This document shows positions 34,915 through 46,136 of a DNA stretch of 64,000 nucleotides, piece after piece. Position 1 is the first letter of the stretch; every line of letters starts with the position of its first letter. The stretch is from Paracyclopina nana (Eukaryota > Arthropoda > Copepoda > Cyclopoida > Cyclopettidae): NCBI GenBank assembly GCA_019096065.1, contig JAGUCH010000006.1, positions 5,414,001 to 5,478,000 on the forward strand, read 5' to 3'. The notes under the pieces are model-generated. The model was given only the letters and a program-made list of their open reading frames with translations, did not search any database and was not told the DNA's origin. Both the position numbers and the translations under genes were made by a program.

Positions 34915-37900
34915 ATGACGTATGTGCCAGGTTTTAATCTTGGCTCACTGTAGTACATTTCAGGGGAAATGCTATTTATTGGGATAAGAGATTTCCCTCC
35001 AGTTGGAAAACGACTATTGATTGGAAGCCAGTTATTTGAGCTTGGCTTTGAAATTAGCATTCACAGTGGGGCATTTGGCGGAAAAAAACGCTTATTCTTG
35101 CGTATAAAGACATTTTTTCCGCAGAGGTTGCGTGGCGAAATTCCAGTTATTTTTTTCTGGTATTCAGTGAGTGGGGGTTTAAGGTGGGCTTTCCCCAGTG
35201 TGCTTGCTCTGCACACTTTTCTGTTTGCTCAGCTCGCAACAAAACTTAACGTTATATAACTCTATGCAGCTAGCAGGTGCTCTTTTCCCAAAAACGTACA
35301 ATTACCAGATTAGACTCTATCAATCACTAGCTTGCAATATTCGACTGAGTTGTATTTTTGTCACTGTTTTGCCACCAATAGAAGAAACAAAGAAAGCTAT
35401 TCAGGTGATTGGCACACACACAAAAAGAATGCTTTATATCCTGCGTAATAACGTACTACAGTTGTTAAAGTGGCCAATAAAGCTGAAGATTCCATCCGAA
35501 CTTTATTTACTTTGAAGGCAAAAAAAAGGCCCGGTTTTTATTGCAGTTTTGCTCCAAAAAAGGTTTTCTCTATGTATGAGTCAAATGAGCCCTTTCAAAA
35601 TTAAAAGTAGAGTGAGAATCATAAATTAGTTAACGAGGTTGCGTGATTTCGGAATTTAAAAGTTGCGAAAGTGATTTTGTGGTGCGAGTAAAAAACAATC
35701 TTTGCGTTTTCTTACTTTTGCTTTGGCTGTATTTTACGGTTGCCCATTAAGTAGTGAAATACATAAAGATAAGCCAAGAAGAGCGAAAAACTCTCGATTT
35801 TATTGATACATTATTAAAATTACGCCTTTCAGGAGCATTTTGCAAAACTCCAAATGCCACCCAAGTTCAGATTTGAAATTGCAACCAGTCATTAGAGTGC
35901 ATTTTTGCCCATATAATGGATCACATAAAAGTGTGCCTATTATGCACTTATTTGGCCTTCAAACTTCGGCCACATTGAGATTTCATTGAGGAGTGCGCAG
36001 ATTGAGTGGACATCATTGAAAATGACAACAATGATTTACCATCAAGCAGAGATTGAAGGTGGAGGAAAATTCAATTTTCGTGCTTCAAAGCCATGATGAT
36101 CTAAATAGATTGCTGGAGGGGAGATAAATTTTTCGTGCTGCAGCAAGATCAAATGGATCGATTCAGCTGACCAGAGACTGTGCACCAAAGAGAGGGGAAA
36201 TCAGATTTAAATGGACATAATCATGTGTCCCATTTCACCAACCACCCTGTCCACGAGGGGGAAAACCTGAACACCGAATTGTTGACAAGCGGCGAATGTC
36301 AGCTGACGCGAGCACGTTGCAGCGCCAGCTGCATGAATTCCGCGCGCACTCGAAACCGAGCCTCCTTTTTTGGGCTTCAACTGAATTTAGCTCAATTGGG
36401 TAAAAAAATGAACGTCTAATTGGACTCAATTGACTCAACGAGCCTATAATTCAAAACAGTTAGGGCAACCCTTTGAAAAGAAGCATGGGGGTTTTGAGGG
36501 CCATTTTACCCATAGTGGGAATCCATGGAAATGGCAGAAAATCTGCCATCTTTTCATCGAACGCCACGGGGATTCCCGTCTGTGATTTTGGGTGCGTTTT
36601 GTGAAACCTTATTTTTTGCCTCCTTTTTGCTGCACAGGAAAAAACAAACAAAATGAGATTAGAGCGCTCAAAAGGGTTGACAAAAGGGAAAAATCGATTT
36701 GCTCCTCATAACTGTATATTTGCAAAAATGTGACAGCTTTTGGACTGCCCACTTTTTGCCAAGTTGTTGGCTACGTCTGATTTTGCGAGTCCAAGTGTCA
36801 AAGTGTGATCATGGCATGGCTGCTTTCAAACTTGCAAACAATTTGGCAGCTCGCCTCGTCCTCAATGAAAAATCCAATTTCAGTCTTGTCGAATATGTCG
36901 ACATTTCGAGAGCCTTGCCAAACTATTGGCCACTGCTGCGAGGTCCAAACTTTTATATTCAAACTGGACACTAGAATTTTTTCCCAAAAAAGCACCACTA
37001 GGGTTGACTAAACCGTAGCCACAAACGTAGGATGAATATTTAATTTTTCAATTTTTGACCTAGGAAAATTATAAGAGAATGTTTTGAAAATAATAATTTT
37101 TAATGGCACTCACTGTGTGTAATAATGCACTTTTGGAATAGTTTATGCCACCCTAGCTGTTCTTTCCGCTTTTTTCGAACCTCAAACACGCCACATTTCC
37201 AATTCCATTTTGCTGCAAAACCAATCCTTAAAAGTCAAAGTTTTACATGCACGAACGCAATCACTTTGTGTTGAAGCATAAAATAAAGGCTACCATTTTT
37301 GCTGCTTTTTTACCGCAATTTCGGTGATTGAACAGAGATTTCTGCTGCGTTTTCAATCAGTCATGTCAAAAATCAGAGCTCAATCGCTGTCTTTGTCAAT
37401 TGACTGAATTTCCGATTTGACCAAAACTTGAAGGGGCTTTCAAAAGCAAAAATGAACGTTAAACTGCACGCACACTGCTTTGAACTTAATAAGGTTTTTT
37501 TTTCGTGAAACGAAAGACAGCACAAAAATCCATTATCTATCCCAGATAATTTTTATTCCAACTCAGTGTTTCAAATGCAAAACAAGTTCTGTTTTTTTTT
37601 TTTTTTTTTTTTTTTTTCTGTTTCAAAAATATGGCCATACATTGTCCCAATTTGGAACTGTTCTAGCGTAATAGCACACAATGTGCACAATTTGTATTTT
37701 GAAGCCAGCTAGCTTGGTTCACGGTCAAGATGGGAAAAAAATGCTATACCCAAAACTGGATTGGATGTGTGCTACTTTAGTAGCATCATATTTGATGAAG
37801 TTCTGACGCATCACGGTCCATTGTTATCAGCAAATGCGAAGAATTGAAGGCAAAATCTGCACTACCAGGTATTTTTGACAAAAAAGTTGGCTGGCTTATG

Positions 37901-39763
37901 CACTTTGGCCTAATACTTTTTTCACCTGCAAGATCGCTTATCTTTGCGGTTCTAAGAAGCACATTATTTAATTTGTCGTATTTTGCTTTATATAGACATT
38001 CATTCCCGAGAGGAATTTTCAAATACATTAGATGTACATTAAAGTTGTGAATCATCATCATTAGCCAAGTTTGATCAGGAACTAAAATATTTGCCTTATG
38101 AGGCATTCAATGGTAATTTTTTCTCATCTCAACTTTCACTGAATCATCAACAAGCGTTGATCTATATTTCTTAGCCTTGAGCCCATTTTTAGAGTGTATC
38201 ATTCCACATTTTCCGTCTTGTTTTAAAAATGAGCTCAGCCCTGGTGGAATTTCAAGCATTCGAAAAGTTTTTCAGCATGTGAAATCGTGCAATTTTTGAA
38301 ACTATAAAAAATTGCACCATTCTCCATTTGGACCTATTCCTGCGGTATTTTGTTTACTTTTGAAGCTACTTGCGCGCGTTCGCCCCGTGCGCGCGCGCGC
38401 ATGCGCAGAAAATCAAAACAAACGTCAGCTAACTCCTTTAGTTTCTTTCAATTTTCTTTCTCGGTGAAAACAGCAGAGAAGACAAGTGCTACATTGCATT
38501 GGGAGAAAAGCAATAAAACTTCATCCGAGTTTTTTTCATGACTCATCACCTTTTGAATATAAGGTCAAAGGAGCACATCATCATCAGTGAAATCCAAGCA
38601 TTGAAAGTGCAAATGAAACAGATTAACTGTGAGCACATTTGAACGCACCCAAACAATATGTGGAACACATTATGGGCGGAGTAATTTGCAACAGGTGTTG
38701 TACGTACTCAATTCAAAAAATACCTCAGCAAAGACTTGGCACAATTCAAAGGTGGAGTAGCAAGCATTTTTTTTATTGTGAATCAGCCAACTTCAATTCA
38801 AAGCTAAGCAAGGATTGCAAAGCAATGCATAATTTATGACTTTTCAGTTTTCTCCTCTCACTACTTTGTGTAGTAGACTCTACAAGCATCTGGTAGCCCC
38901 TTTAGCCGAGATTATGCCATAAATTTCAATGTTCAAGCCTGCATAATTTCATAGCTAATTGAGCAGAGGTCGATTCGCGAAATTGCTTGATTCATGTGAT
39001 ACCTTTTTTTTGCAGTGCTTGCGCCTCACTTTTGTTTTGAATTCGACCCTAGAAAAAACGTTATGGAACATAATTGCACGTACCCCTAATTGTAACAAGA
39101 AGCTGGTGTAAAGTGTGCAAAAAATTTCACTTCACGCCTCAGTCTGTTTGAAAGACGTGATTGAAAACATGGCTGAACTCTGATCCTTTAGAATAAGTTA
39201 GAGAGGGAAAAATTCAGTTCAATTGATGTTCACAAGTGTCCCTAGACTTTAAGTGATCGCTGCTGCATTGAGAACATCAGCTGACAGCGGCAAAAAAGGC
39301 CTAGTCACAAACAAAAAGGCAAAGAATCCAGTTCCTCCCAAAGTGTGAGTAAAATTCCGCATACCATTTTTTTTTGCGGCCGAGCGTAGCGAGGACGCAA
39401 ATCTAAACTTCCTCCGCGTCAATAGGGGATTAGAAAACCGTTAAAAAATCCTAATCGCAGTGGAAAAGCGGGAGACCGGAAGCTGAAAAATCTCCTGAAA
39501 AACGCCTTTAATATGACGCACAGATGGTCAACTATCCCGTTAAAATCCCTGCGCGCGCACGTTTCGTAGATTTAATTAATAAGTGTCCACTTTTCAAGAC
39601 ACATTATCCCTTAAAGGTATTTGAGTCCCTAGGATATTTCCACATCGAGTCCCTGTCAAAAAGCACTTTTTTATCAACTTTAAAATAGCTGAAAAACGCG
39701 TTTCTTATCAACATATTGAAATATTGGATGGCCTTAAAAGTTGTACTTTTTGCATGAATTGTC
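34915..39763. other. Intergenic, no gene seen
   Basis: AT-rich with no supported gene. It includes an exact GTCAGCTGACGC at 36298-36309 in a CpG patch, a 26-bp T run at 37592-37617 (possible retroposon tail or simple repeat), a CG-alternating tract at about 38387-38406, and a G+C patch near 39378-39400. Confidence 0.5.
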
Positions 39764-40019
39764 CCAGTGTGCTGCGTTTTGCGCGCTCCGGGCTTGGGCA
39801 CCTTTAAAATCTACCTGGCACCCCAAATTGCCACCATTGTGCACACTGGGTACACCAGCCTTCAAAAACTCCCTTTCATTTTGCCAGATCGTGAAAACTC
39901 CCTGCATTCCACGAACTCGCATCAAATTCGAGTTTGTGACATTTTTGCGTTGCTTCGGCCCAGTGTGATGGAGCAGCAACCCATGTCAGTCCAGCTGTAG
40001 AGAGATGGTGACCAGTGTG
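39764..40019 (+). promoter_or_regulatory. Cluster of four CACACTGG boxes upstream of the coiled-coil gene
   Basis: CCAGTGTG or its complement occurs exactly at 39764, 39842, 39960 and 40012, in both orientations, just upstream of the inferred noncoding first exon. The same 8-mer appears elsewhere only about once per 5 kb. The core CACACT also occurs in the Drosophila Motif 1 (M1BP) promoter element, so a promoter role is a reasonable inference. No TATA box is evident. Confidence 0.45.
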
Positions 40020-40729
40020 TTGAGCTCAGTTCACTTAGCTCAGCTCAGGTACTCACAGGTGGTTGGTAGTAGCTGAGGAAGTCTGAGCAGCAGGACAAAA
40101 CACAACATCCGCAAACAAACTTTGCGAGTTCATTGTTGTGAGTCTTAACCCTTATCTTCTTTGTTTAACTCGCCCAATAATTTGCGGGTTTCTTCTGCTG
40201 CTACGATACATACAGTGCAACGGCAACGCAATAACGAGGTGTCATCCAAGTGAGTCACTTATTCCACTATTTTTGGGCCTGTTTAAGGGCATGGCAGATG
40301 GTGTGCATAATATTTAGGGTGCCGCTTTTAAGTAAGATCGAATTTTAAGGCCGAATTTGTTGACATTCTAAATTCCGTGGCAATAAGGTCGAAAAAAGGT
40401 GTTTTTCTGTCAAAATACACAATTGACATGTGTTGACCCCTTTTGTCCCGCTTTTTTTTTAAGCGATTGGTTTGCGGTTTTAAGCGATTTTATGCAGTTT
40501 TAAGCAAATTAGGGCTTTCATGATTCTTGATTGTTTTTTCTATACGTTTATTCGCTAGAAAATCGCTGATGGGCTTTATATGACCAATTCTAATAATCGA
40601 TCTTATTTACAAATTTATTCGGACTTGGCACCCATGCCATGTTTCCGATCTTAGTTCCTAGCTACGTGTTATTCGACCTAAATGCATTCGACATTTTGGA
40701 TCTAAATAATAAAAAAATACTTTTTACAG
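40020..40729 (+). other. 5' UTR exon and leader intron of the coiled-coil gene
   Basis: A donor CAA/GTGAGT lies at 40247-40255 and an acceptor TTTTTACAG ends at 40729, giving a 480-bp intron (40250-40729). The exon after it begins 11 bases before ATG 40741. The position of the first exon's start is not known; other GT sites near 40048-40061 could also serve as donors. Confidence 0.5.
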
Positions 40730-40740
40730 GATTCACAAAT

Positions 40741-41805
40741 ATGGAGGAGGACAAAAATCACAGTAGCAGCGCCTACAGCTCCTTGACCAACTCCAATGGC
40801 GACGTGAGGTCCGAGTGCGTAAGGTCGAACAACAATTCGACCTTGGCTACATCGAAGGCCGACTTGAACTCGGCCGAGGAGATTCGACGCATCATCGACG
40901 ACTACAATCTCACGCTGAAGAAAGCCACCGCCCAAATCAAGAGCTTGACCCGCGAACGCAACGACCTCGAGGTCGAGTACGAAAAGTTGCTCACATTGAA
41001 CGAGGGCATAGCCTCCGACCTCGAGAGGACGCTGAGACACAAGCGGAGGCTGGAGGAGGAGCACGAGGCCGTTTTGAAGGCCAACGAAGAGCTTTTCGAA
41101 GAGGCCCAGAGGCTGAACGACGAGGAGTCCACCTGGATCGAGGACAAGGAGAACCTCGAGGCCGAGGTCAAGGCCTTGAGGTCCGAGGTCGAGGTGCTGA
41201 AACGCAACGAGGCCGAGCGCGAGGCCGGCGAGCGGCTGGCGGACAAAACGATTCGCCAGCTCGAGGACTTGAAGGCCGAAAAGGCCGAGTTGGCCTCCAC
41301 GGTGACCAAGCTCGAGATCGAGGTCAAGAAGCTGGTCAAGGAGGTGCAGAAGGGCGAAAAAGAGCGCGAAACCATTTTGAACCGCAAGGAAATGGTGGCG
41401 GGCGAAAACATGCAGCTGATCATGGAAGCTGAGCAGAATCACGCTGAGAAGAGCGACTTGGCTAACCAGTTGCGCTCGGCTCAGACTCGAGTTCGAGAGT
41501 TGGAGAAAGAGAACCATAGCTTGAAGTTCGAGTACGACTCCAAAATGGTGGACCAGCAAGCGGAGCGCTACGCGTCGCTGGTGGAGAAAAACAAAAATCT
41601 GACCACGTGGCGCGAACAGCTGATCGAGAAGAACCGCGTTTTGACGGAAGACAACCGGAAGCTGATGGGCCGATGCCAGCACTTGGAGGAGCTGTTGAAC
41701 GAAGAAGAGACCGACATCAACGTGGTGCTCGACATGATTGGCACCATGCAGCAGAATCCATCAATTATTGGCGCCAAACTGAAGAAAGACTCGGCTTTCA
41801 AGTGA
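40741..41805 (+). CDS. Coiled-coil protein, 354 aa, family not recognised
   Basis: ATG 40741 is chosen because an acceptor ends at 40729 and the in-frame DNA upstream of it reads as AT-rich intron. Residues ~1-45 are polar and Ser/Asn-rich; ~45-315 are an almost continuous heptad-type coiled coil (charged, Leu-rich, e.g. EEIRRIIDDYN, LEVEYEKLLTLNE, LEAEVKALRSEVEVLKRN). The end, ~316-354, contains LEELLNEEETDINVVLDMIG and a short basic tail. There is no signal peptide, membrane segment or enzyme motif. Coding DNA is GC-rich, like the zinc-finger gene. The architecture suits a cytoplasmic scaffold, centrosomal or motor-adaptor protein, but that is inference; tropomyosin-like or golgin-like assignments are not supported beyond coiled-coil content. 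Confidence 0.85.
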   Translation: MEEDKNHSSSAYSSLTNSNGDVRSECVRSNNNSTLATSKADLNSAEEIRRIIDDYNLTLKKATAQIKSLTRERNDLEVEYEKLLTLNEGIASDLERTLRHKRRLEEEHEAVLKANEELFEEAQRLNDEESTWIEDKENLEAEVKALRSEVEVLKRNEAEREAGERLADKTIRQLEDLKAEKAELASTVTKLEIEVKKLVKEVQKGEKERETILNRKEMVAGENMQLIMEAEQNHAEKSDLANQLRSAQTRVRELEKENHSLKFEYDSKMVDQQAERYASLVEKNKNLTTWREQLIEKNRVLTEDNRKLMGRCQHLEELLNEEETDINVVLDMIGTMQQNPSIIGAKLKKDSAFK

Positions 41806-43429
41806 AAAAGGTGGAAAAATGCGTCGTGATATACATAAATTAATTACTGATGTGCTGTTCTATGCATGACATTGTATAACACCTAAAAGAAAGTATACAT
41901 CGATTAACAACCCGTTGTGTTTTGTCAGCGCCGCGGATTATTTGAGCGGAGGAGCCTTTTAGTTAAAGTAATATAGTAGTAGTAATTCATATGTGTTTTT
42001 GACATTTTGTCACGCCAAATATCGACATCGCAAGTCACTCCTCCTGATCCTCCCTTCATATTTAATTAGTAAATTTGTCGCATGACATCTCCATTATAAG
42101 ATAGACAGCAGCAGGTTCCTGGCTGACAAAAAGGCTGAGAAAGCAAAACTGTCAAAAGAAGTCTTTACTAACTTGATTATGGCCAACGCAGTAAAGATAT
42201 GTCAATTGAAGACACTTTTTTTCAGTTCTTCTTTGTCGTCCCAATTTTTGCTGCCTCCAACGAGACCAAATTAGCTGATGTATGCTGCAGATCAGTGGGC
42301 GGAGTAAATTGCTAATTTGGGTATCAACGCCCAATTTTCAGGCTTTATTTAGAAGGGCAAGAAAAACAATTGTTTGATGGGTCTGAGACTACTATTTACC
42401 GCGGGCTATTTAAAGACAGTTTCAGAAATTGTTTGCTGCCACAGAGCAATCGGGATGAGTAAGCTTATTGATTAGTTTTTTCTAGTATTTGCACAGACAA
42501 TAAACGGAGCTTTTACTGCAAATAATGCCAGAAAAAAGCAGCGGGGTCCGTTGTATCTTTGTGCTCCGCACACTGGCCAAAATTCTTGCTTCCCTTCCCA
42601 AATTACAATTGTACCCAAGCCAGTTTTGGCATGTTAATTCGAACATAATCAAATCTTTTATGCAATCCGCTAAAAAGTGTAATTAGCAAGACCAAGCATG
42701 AATAATTTAAAAAAAAGCAAATGGCCACCAATTGTATGGGCATTTATTACTAAAATAGGCAAATATCAATTTTATTCAATTTTATAAAAAGCAATGTAAA
42801 TACTTCTGTTAAGCTGCAAAATAAACAGTTTTCGCAAGACTTAACATAAAGTGGGTAAACAGCATACAAAAAAGGGAGAAATAATATGAAGCCAGCGATG
42901 CCCTAGGATGACACGAAATATTGAGAGATTTTGGTGCTCAAAGCTTTGTGGATGTCCCAGTGTGCGCGCGCGCGGCATTAGAAAGCATTGGAAAATGCAT
43001 GCTCCATTGGATATGTATTCCATAATGAGGAAGAGATGGCTAACATTTGAGGATGTATGTCAGCTCTGCAAATGGAAATTGGATTTATCTGATCTTGACT
43101 GCGCCAACTAAAAAGAAAGATCAAAGCTCCACAATTTGAAAAAGAAAATGCTGCACACAAAACAACAACGCTATAAGCGGATCGAAGGAAGAAGCACTTC
43201 GTCCAAGCACAGTGTTTATTTTTTTATGCTACATGCATACATCGTTTGTGAAACTATCTATGACATCTATTTTGAATCGCAGGAGGTTGCGTAAGTAGCA
43301 AAATGTGCCAACTTGCGCGGCAAACATAACATACGCTGCAAACGTATCGTGCGTATGATACGCTAAAATGTAGCGCGAGCATCACATGTTCATTACGCAA
43401 CTAATGCAGTGTGTTAAGCTTACGAAGCG
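41806..43429. other. 3' flank of the coiled-coil gene, then intergenic
   Basis: Just after the stop codon, ATAAAT-type hexamers near 41835 may act in 3' end formation. The rest has no supported gene. A CG-alternating tract lies at about 42963-42974 next to a CCAGTGTG box (42957-42964). Confidence 0.4.
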
Positions 43430-43830
43430 TACGCTTAGAGCGAAGAATGAGCTTTGAACATATCGTGCGCATAGAACGTAGCGTGCGCTGAGAACGTAGC
43501 GTGCGCATAGAACGCAGCGTGCGCTTAGAACGTAGCGTGCGCTTAGAACGTAAGAATGTAGCGTGCGCTTAAAACGTGGCGTGCGCTTGCATCGTAGCGT
43601 GCGCTTTGAACGTAGCGTGCGCTTTGAACGTAGCGTGCGCTTAGAACGTAGCGTGCGCTTAGAACGTAGCGTGCACTTAGAACGTAGCGTGCGCTTAGAA
43701 CGTAGCGTGCGCTTAGAACGTAACGTGCGCTCAAAACGTAGTGAGAGCCAAGAACGTAGCCTGCGCCAAGACCATAGCGAAGCGTGCGCTAATAATGTAG
43801 CGTATGTTATGATCACACCGTGTGCTTAAA
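43430..43830. repeat. 18-bp minisatellite (GTGCGCTTAGAACGTAGC)
   Basis: GTGCGC cores recur every 18 bp from about 43464 to 43724, with one 26-bp step at 43536-43562, and decay at both edges; about 16 recognisable copies. Because 18 is a multiple of three, the array leaves several frames open on both strands and yields artefactual repeat peptides (RSVRLE-type and SARYVL-type). I treat these as noncoding. Confidence 0.85.
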
Positions 43831-46040
43831 CCGTAGCTTAGGCCATAGTAAACTTAGCGGCTTCTTCCACGCGTAGCTTGAGTATCATATCATTTGCATC
43901 ATTTGTAGCAAATGCAGAATTTGTAGCGTGCACGGGTAGGTAAGCCGGTTGATTGAGCTATTAATCTTAGAGCAGCGAGTTTTTGCAGTTTATGCAAGGG
44001 AAATATATATTGGCTTGCAGATATGCAACTCAGCAAAACACTCCCCTGTTTTGTGCAGTTATCCTAAATTATTATTCCTTCCTATTATATCTTGCCCCTT
44101 TTTCTTCCATCGCGACTTCTGCTTACAGTTGCATCACTCCGCGTTTATCAAGATCCAATCACCCTGAAAGTTTATTACCTAATTGAAAACTATTTATGGG
44201 AGCCCTTGATGCAATAGCAGTAAGTCTGGCGGCCACAAAAGTAACGACATTTTTTTCCACCTCGTATTTACGCTGGCATTATAGTAAGTCATGACATTTT
44301 CTCAATCAGCCGCAAAATCGTGGTATTTTAAAGGGGCTAGAAATGTCAGAAATTAGATTGATCAGGACTTTGACATTTTCTGATCATCACAAATGCTTCA
44401 ATCAGTGAAAAAGAAGCCTTTTTCTTCTATCCGTGCATCACTTTGAAGCTAAATCGCGTTGGTCCCAAAATGGCTCCGAAATTGATCTCAGTTAAAGTCA
44501 ACGTCAACGATTTCTTCTCCCCTCTTCTCTCCCTTTCTCCTTTCTACTCCAGTAAATTGTCGTACTTTAGCGGAAAGCAATCGTAAAATTCCTCGACTCC
44601 CTTTTTCCAACTTTCCAACTTTAGGATTTGGGCAAAAAACTCGCGGAGAAAGGAATCCCATTTTTCCTTGAAAGCAAAAATTACCTCCGAGAAGAAAAGG
44701 GGCTTTCTCTTTCCAACCCTACACAGTAATATTATAAAATTGACTTTTGGCAGCCATTTTCTTTGGAGGGATGCGCGTCTGAGATGTGATTGGTATTTTT
44801 GTCAATGCTAGAAAAGCGGGGGTGGAAAATACAGTAGTACAATATTTGGGACTCGCATTAGTCATCATCCTTTTGGCCCTTGGGATGCGATGCGGGGAAT
44901 TTGCTACGCTTCACATCAGTTGTAGAAAACAACAATTTTCCCCAAAAAATCGACAGAATGAACAGTTTGGGTGAACGACCGTGCTAAGCAGAGTGCGCAC
45001 AGTGGGCTGAATGTGGGGCCAAAAAAGCGAGGTGCCAAAGTTGAGAATTACAGCTGGAATCGTATTGATTATCTGGTATGGTAAAGAGGATTTTCTGATT
45101 CCAGTTGATGGATCATCATCACCATAATAATCATCATCGCAGGTGCAGATTATAAGCTAATATCGATGCACACAAAAGAACCCTTCCGCTAAATTCGGGC
45201 TAATTACCAATTACAGCCGAAATGATGCAATTGTTTTTGAAAGCGCGCGCAGGGATTTTGGGGTTAGATTGTTGTTTATGGCTTTTGCTGATACGAGTAA
45301 TGTCCCTTGGGAGCCAGTCAATCATATTTCGTATTCCAGATGATCTGGGCCACAAACAAAGAAGAGAAAATCGAGGCTTTTGCAAGAACCAATGAATACA
45401 TTAGACTTTTTTCTTGGTGGGCCTCTTTTCAAACGAGGCCGAGCTCCAATTGCTTGCGGGCTATCCAAAAATGCAATTGACCTCAAACAATTGGGCTAAT
45501 AGGAGCAATGCAAAGAAGAATGCCCTTTTACAGTGAAAGGAAATTTCTGAATTTCTTATCCTACTGATTTCAAGTTCCGTTGTTATTTGTGTGGTGGCGC
45601 TAGTGTAGCCCATTTCACAGGAAAAGCGGGAAATTCAAATTCCAGATTTGAATGTCTGAGGACAAAAAGTGGGTCGCATTTGGCTTTTTCCAAGTATTTT
45701 GTTGGCTATTTCACTTAACCCTGCAAAATTCGAAAAGCCTAAATGAAAAAAAGGTTCAGCCAAATCTGAGCGACGCTATGAAGAACCTCTTTTGTTTGCA
45801 GTAAACAAAACCACGTGACAATGGCGAAAGGATGTCGAGTATATTGGAGCTTGAGGCCAGATCCCAATGCAAGCCTCAAGGAATAATAATAAACGGGCCA
45901 ACTGGTTTGAACAGCAGTAGTTGTAGTAGCCTCTCAAGTCAGCGAAAGCCCTCGAGTAAAAAGTAACGCTTACACTGAGACAATACTAGATAAGCAAAGC
46001 TCTACAGTTTTACCTGGCCCTTAGGACGGTCAGAGCTCAG
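43831..46040. other. Intergenic, no gene seen
   Basis: AT-rich with no supported gene on either strand; one CACAGTGG box (44998-45005). Confidence 0.45.
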
Positions 46041-46136
46041 CAATTATTAAGCCGATTGGAACCAAACTTGGTAGGATTGTTCAGTTGGTTCTTCATGGCT
46101 GAGTACCAAGTTTGATGCCAATCGGCTTAGTAATTG
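46041..46136. repeat. Short inverted repeat, 33-bp arms
   Basis: The left arm 46041-46073 (CAATTATTAAGCCGATTGG...) and right arm 46104-46136 are imperfect reverse complements around a 30-bp spacer. No clear target-site duplication. This could be a small MITE remnant. Confidence 0.55.

Noticed and set aside
37592-37617. 26-bp T run as the poly(A) tail of a retroposed gene
   Set aside because: No gene-like sequence or target-site duplication recognised beside it.
40639-40740. Upstream ATG extending the coiled-coil protein by 34 residues
   Set aside because: The extension lies in AT-rich DNA before a clear splice acceptor ending at 40729, so it reads as intron.
40702-41682. A 326-codon antisense frame across the coiled-coil gene
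   Set aside because: It is a Leu/Val/Gln-rich shadow of the coiled-coil codons with no recognisable motif.
43382-43829. Repeat-peptide frames on both strands, and possible CRISPR-like array
   Set aside because: An 18-bp minisatellite whose period is a multiple of three; no spacers, and the context is eukaryotic.
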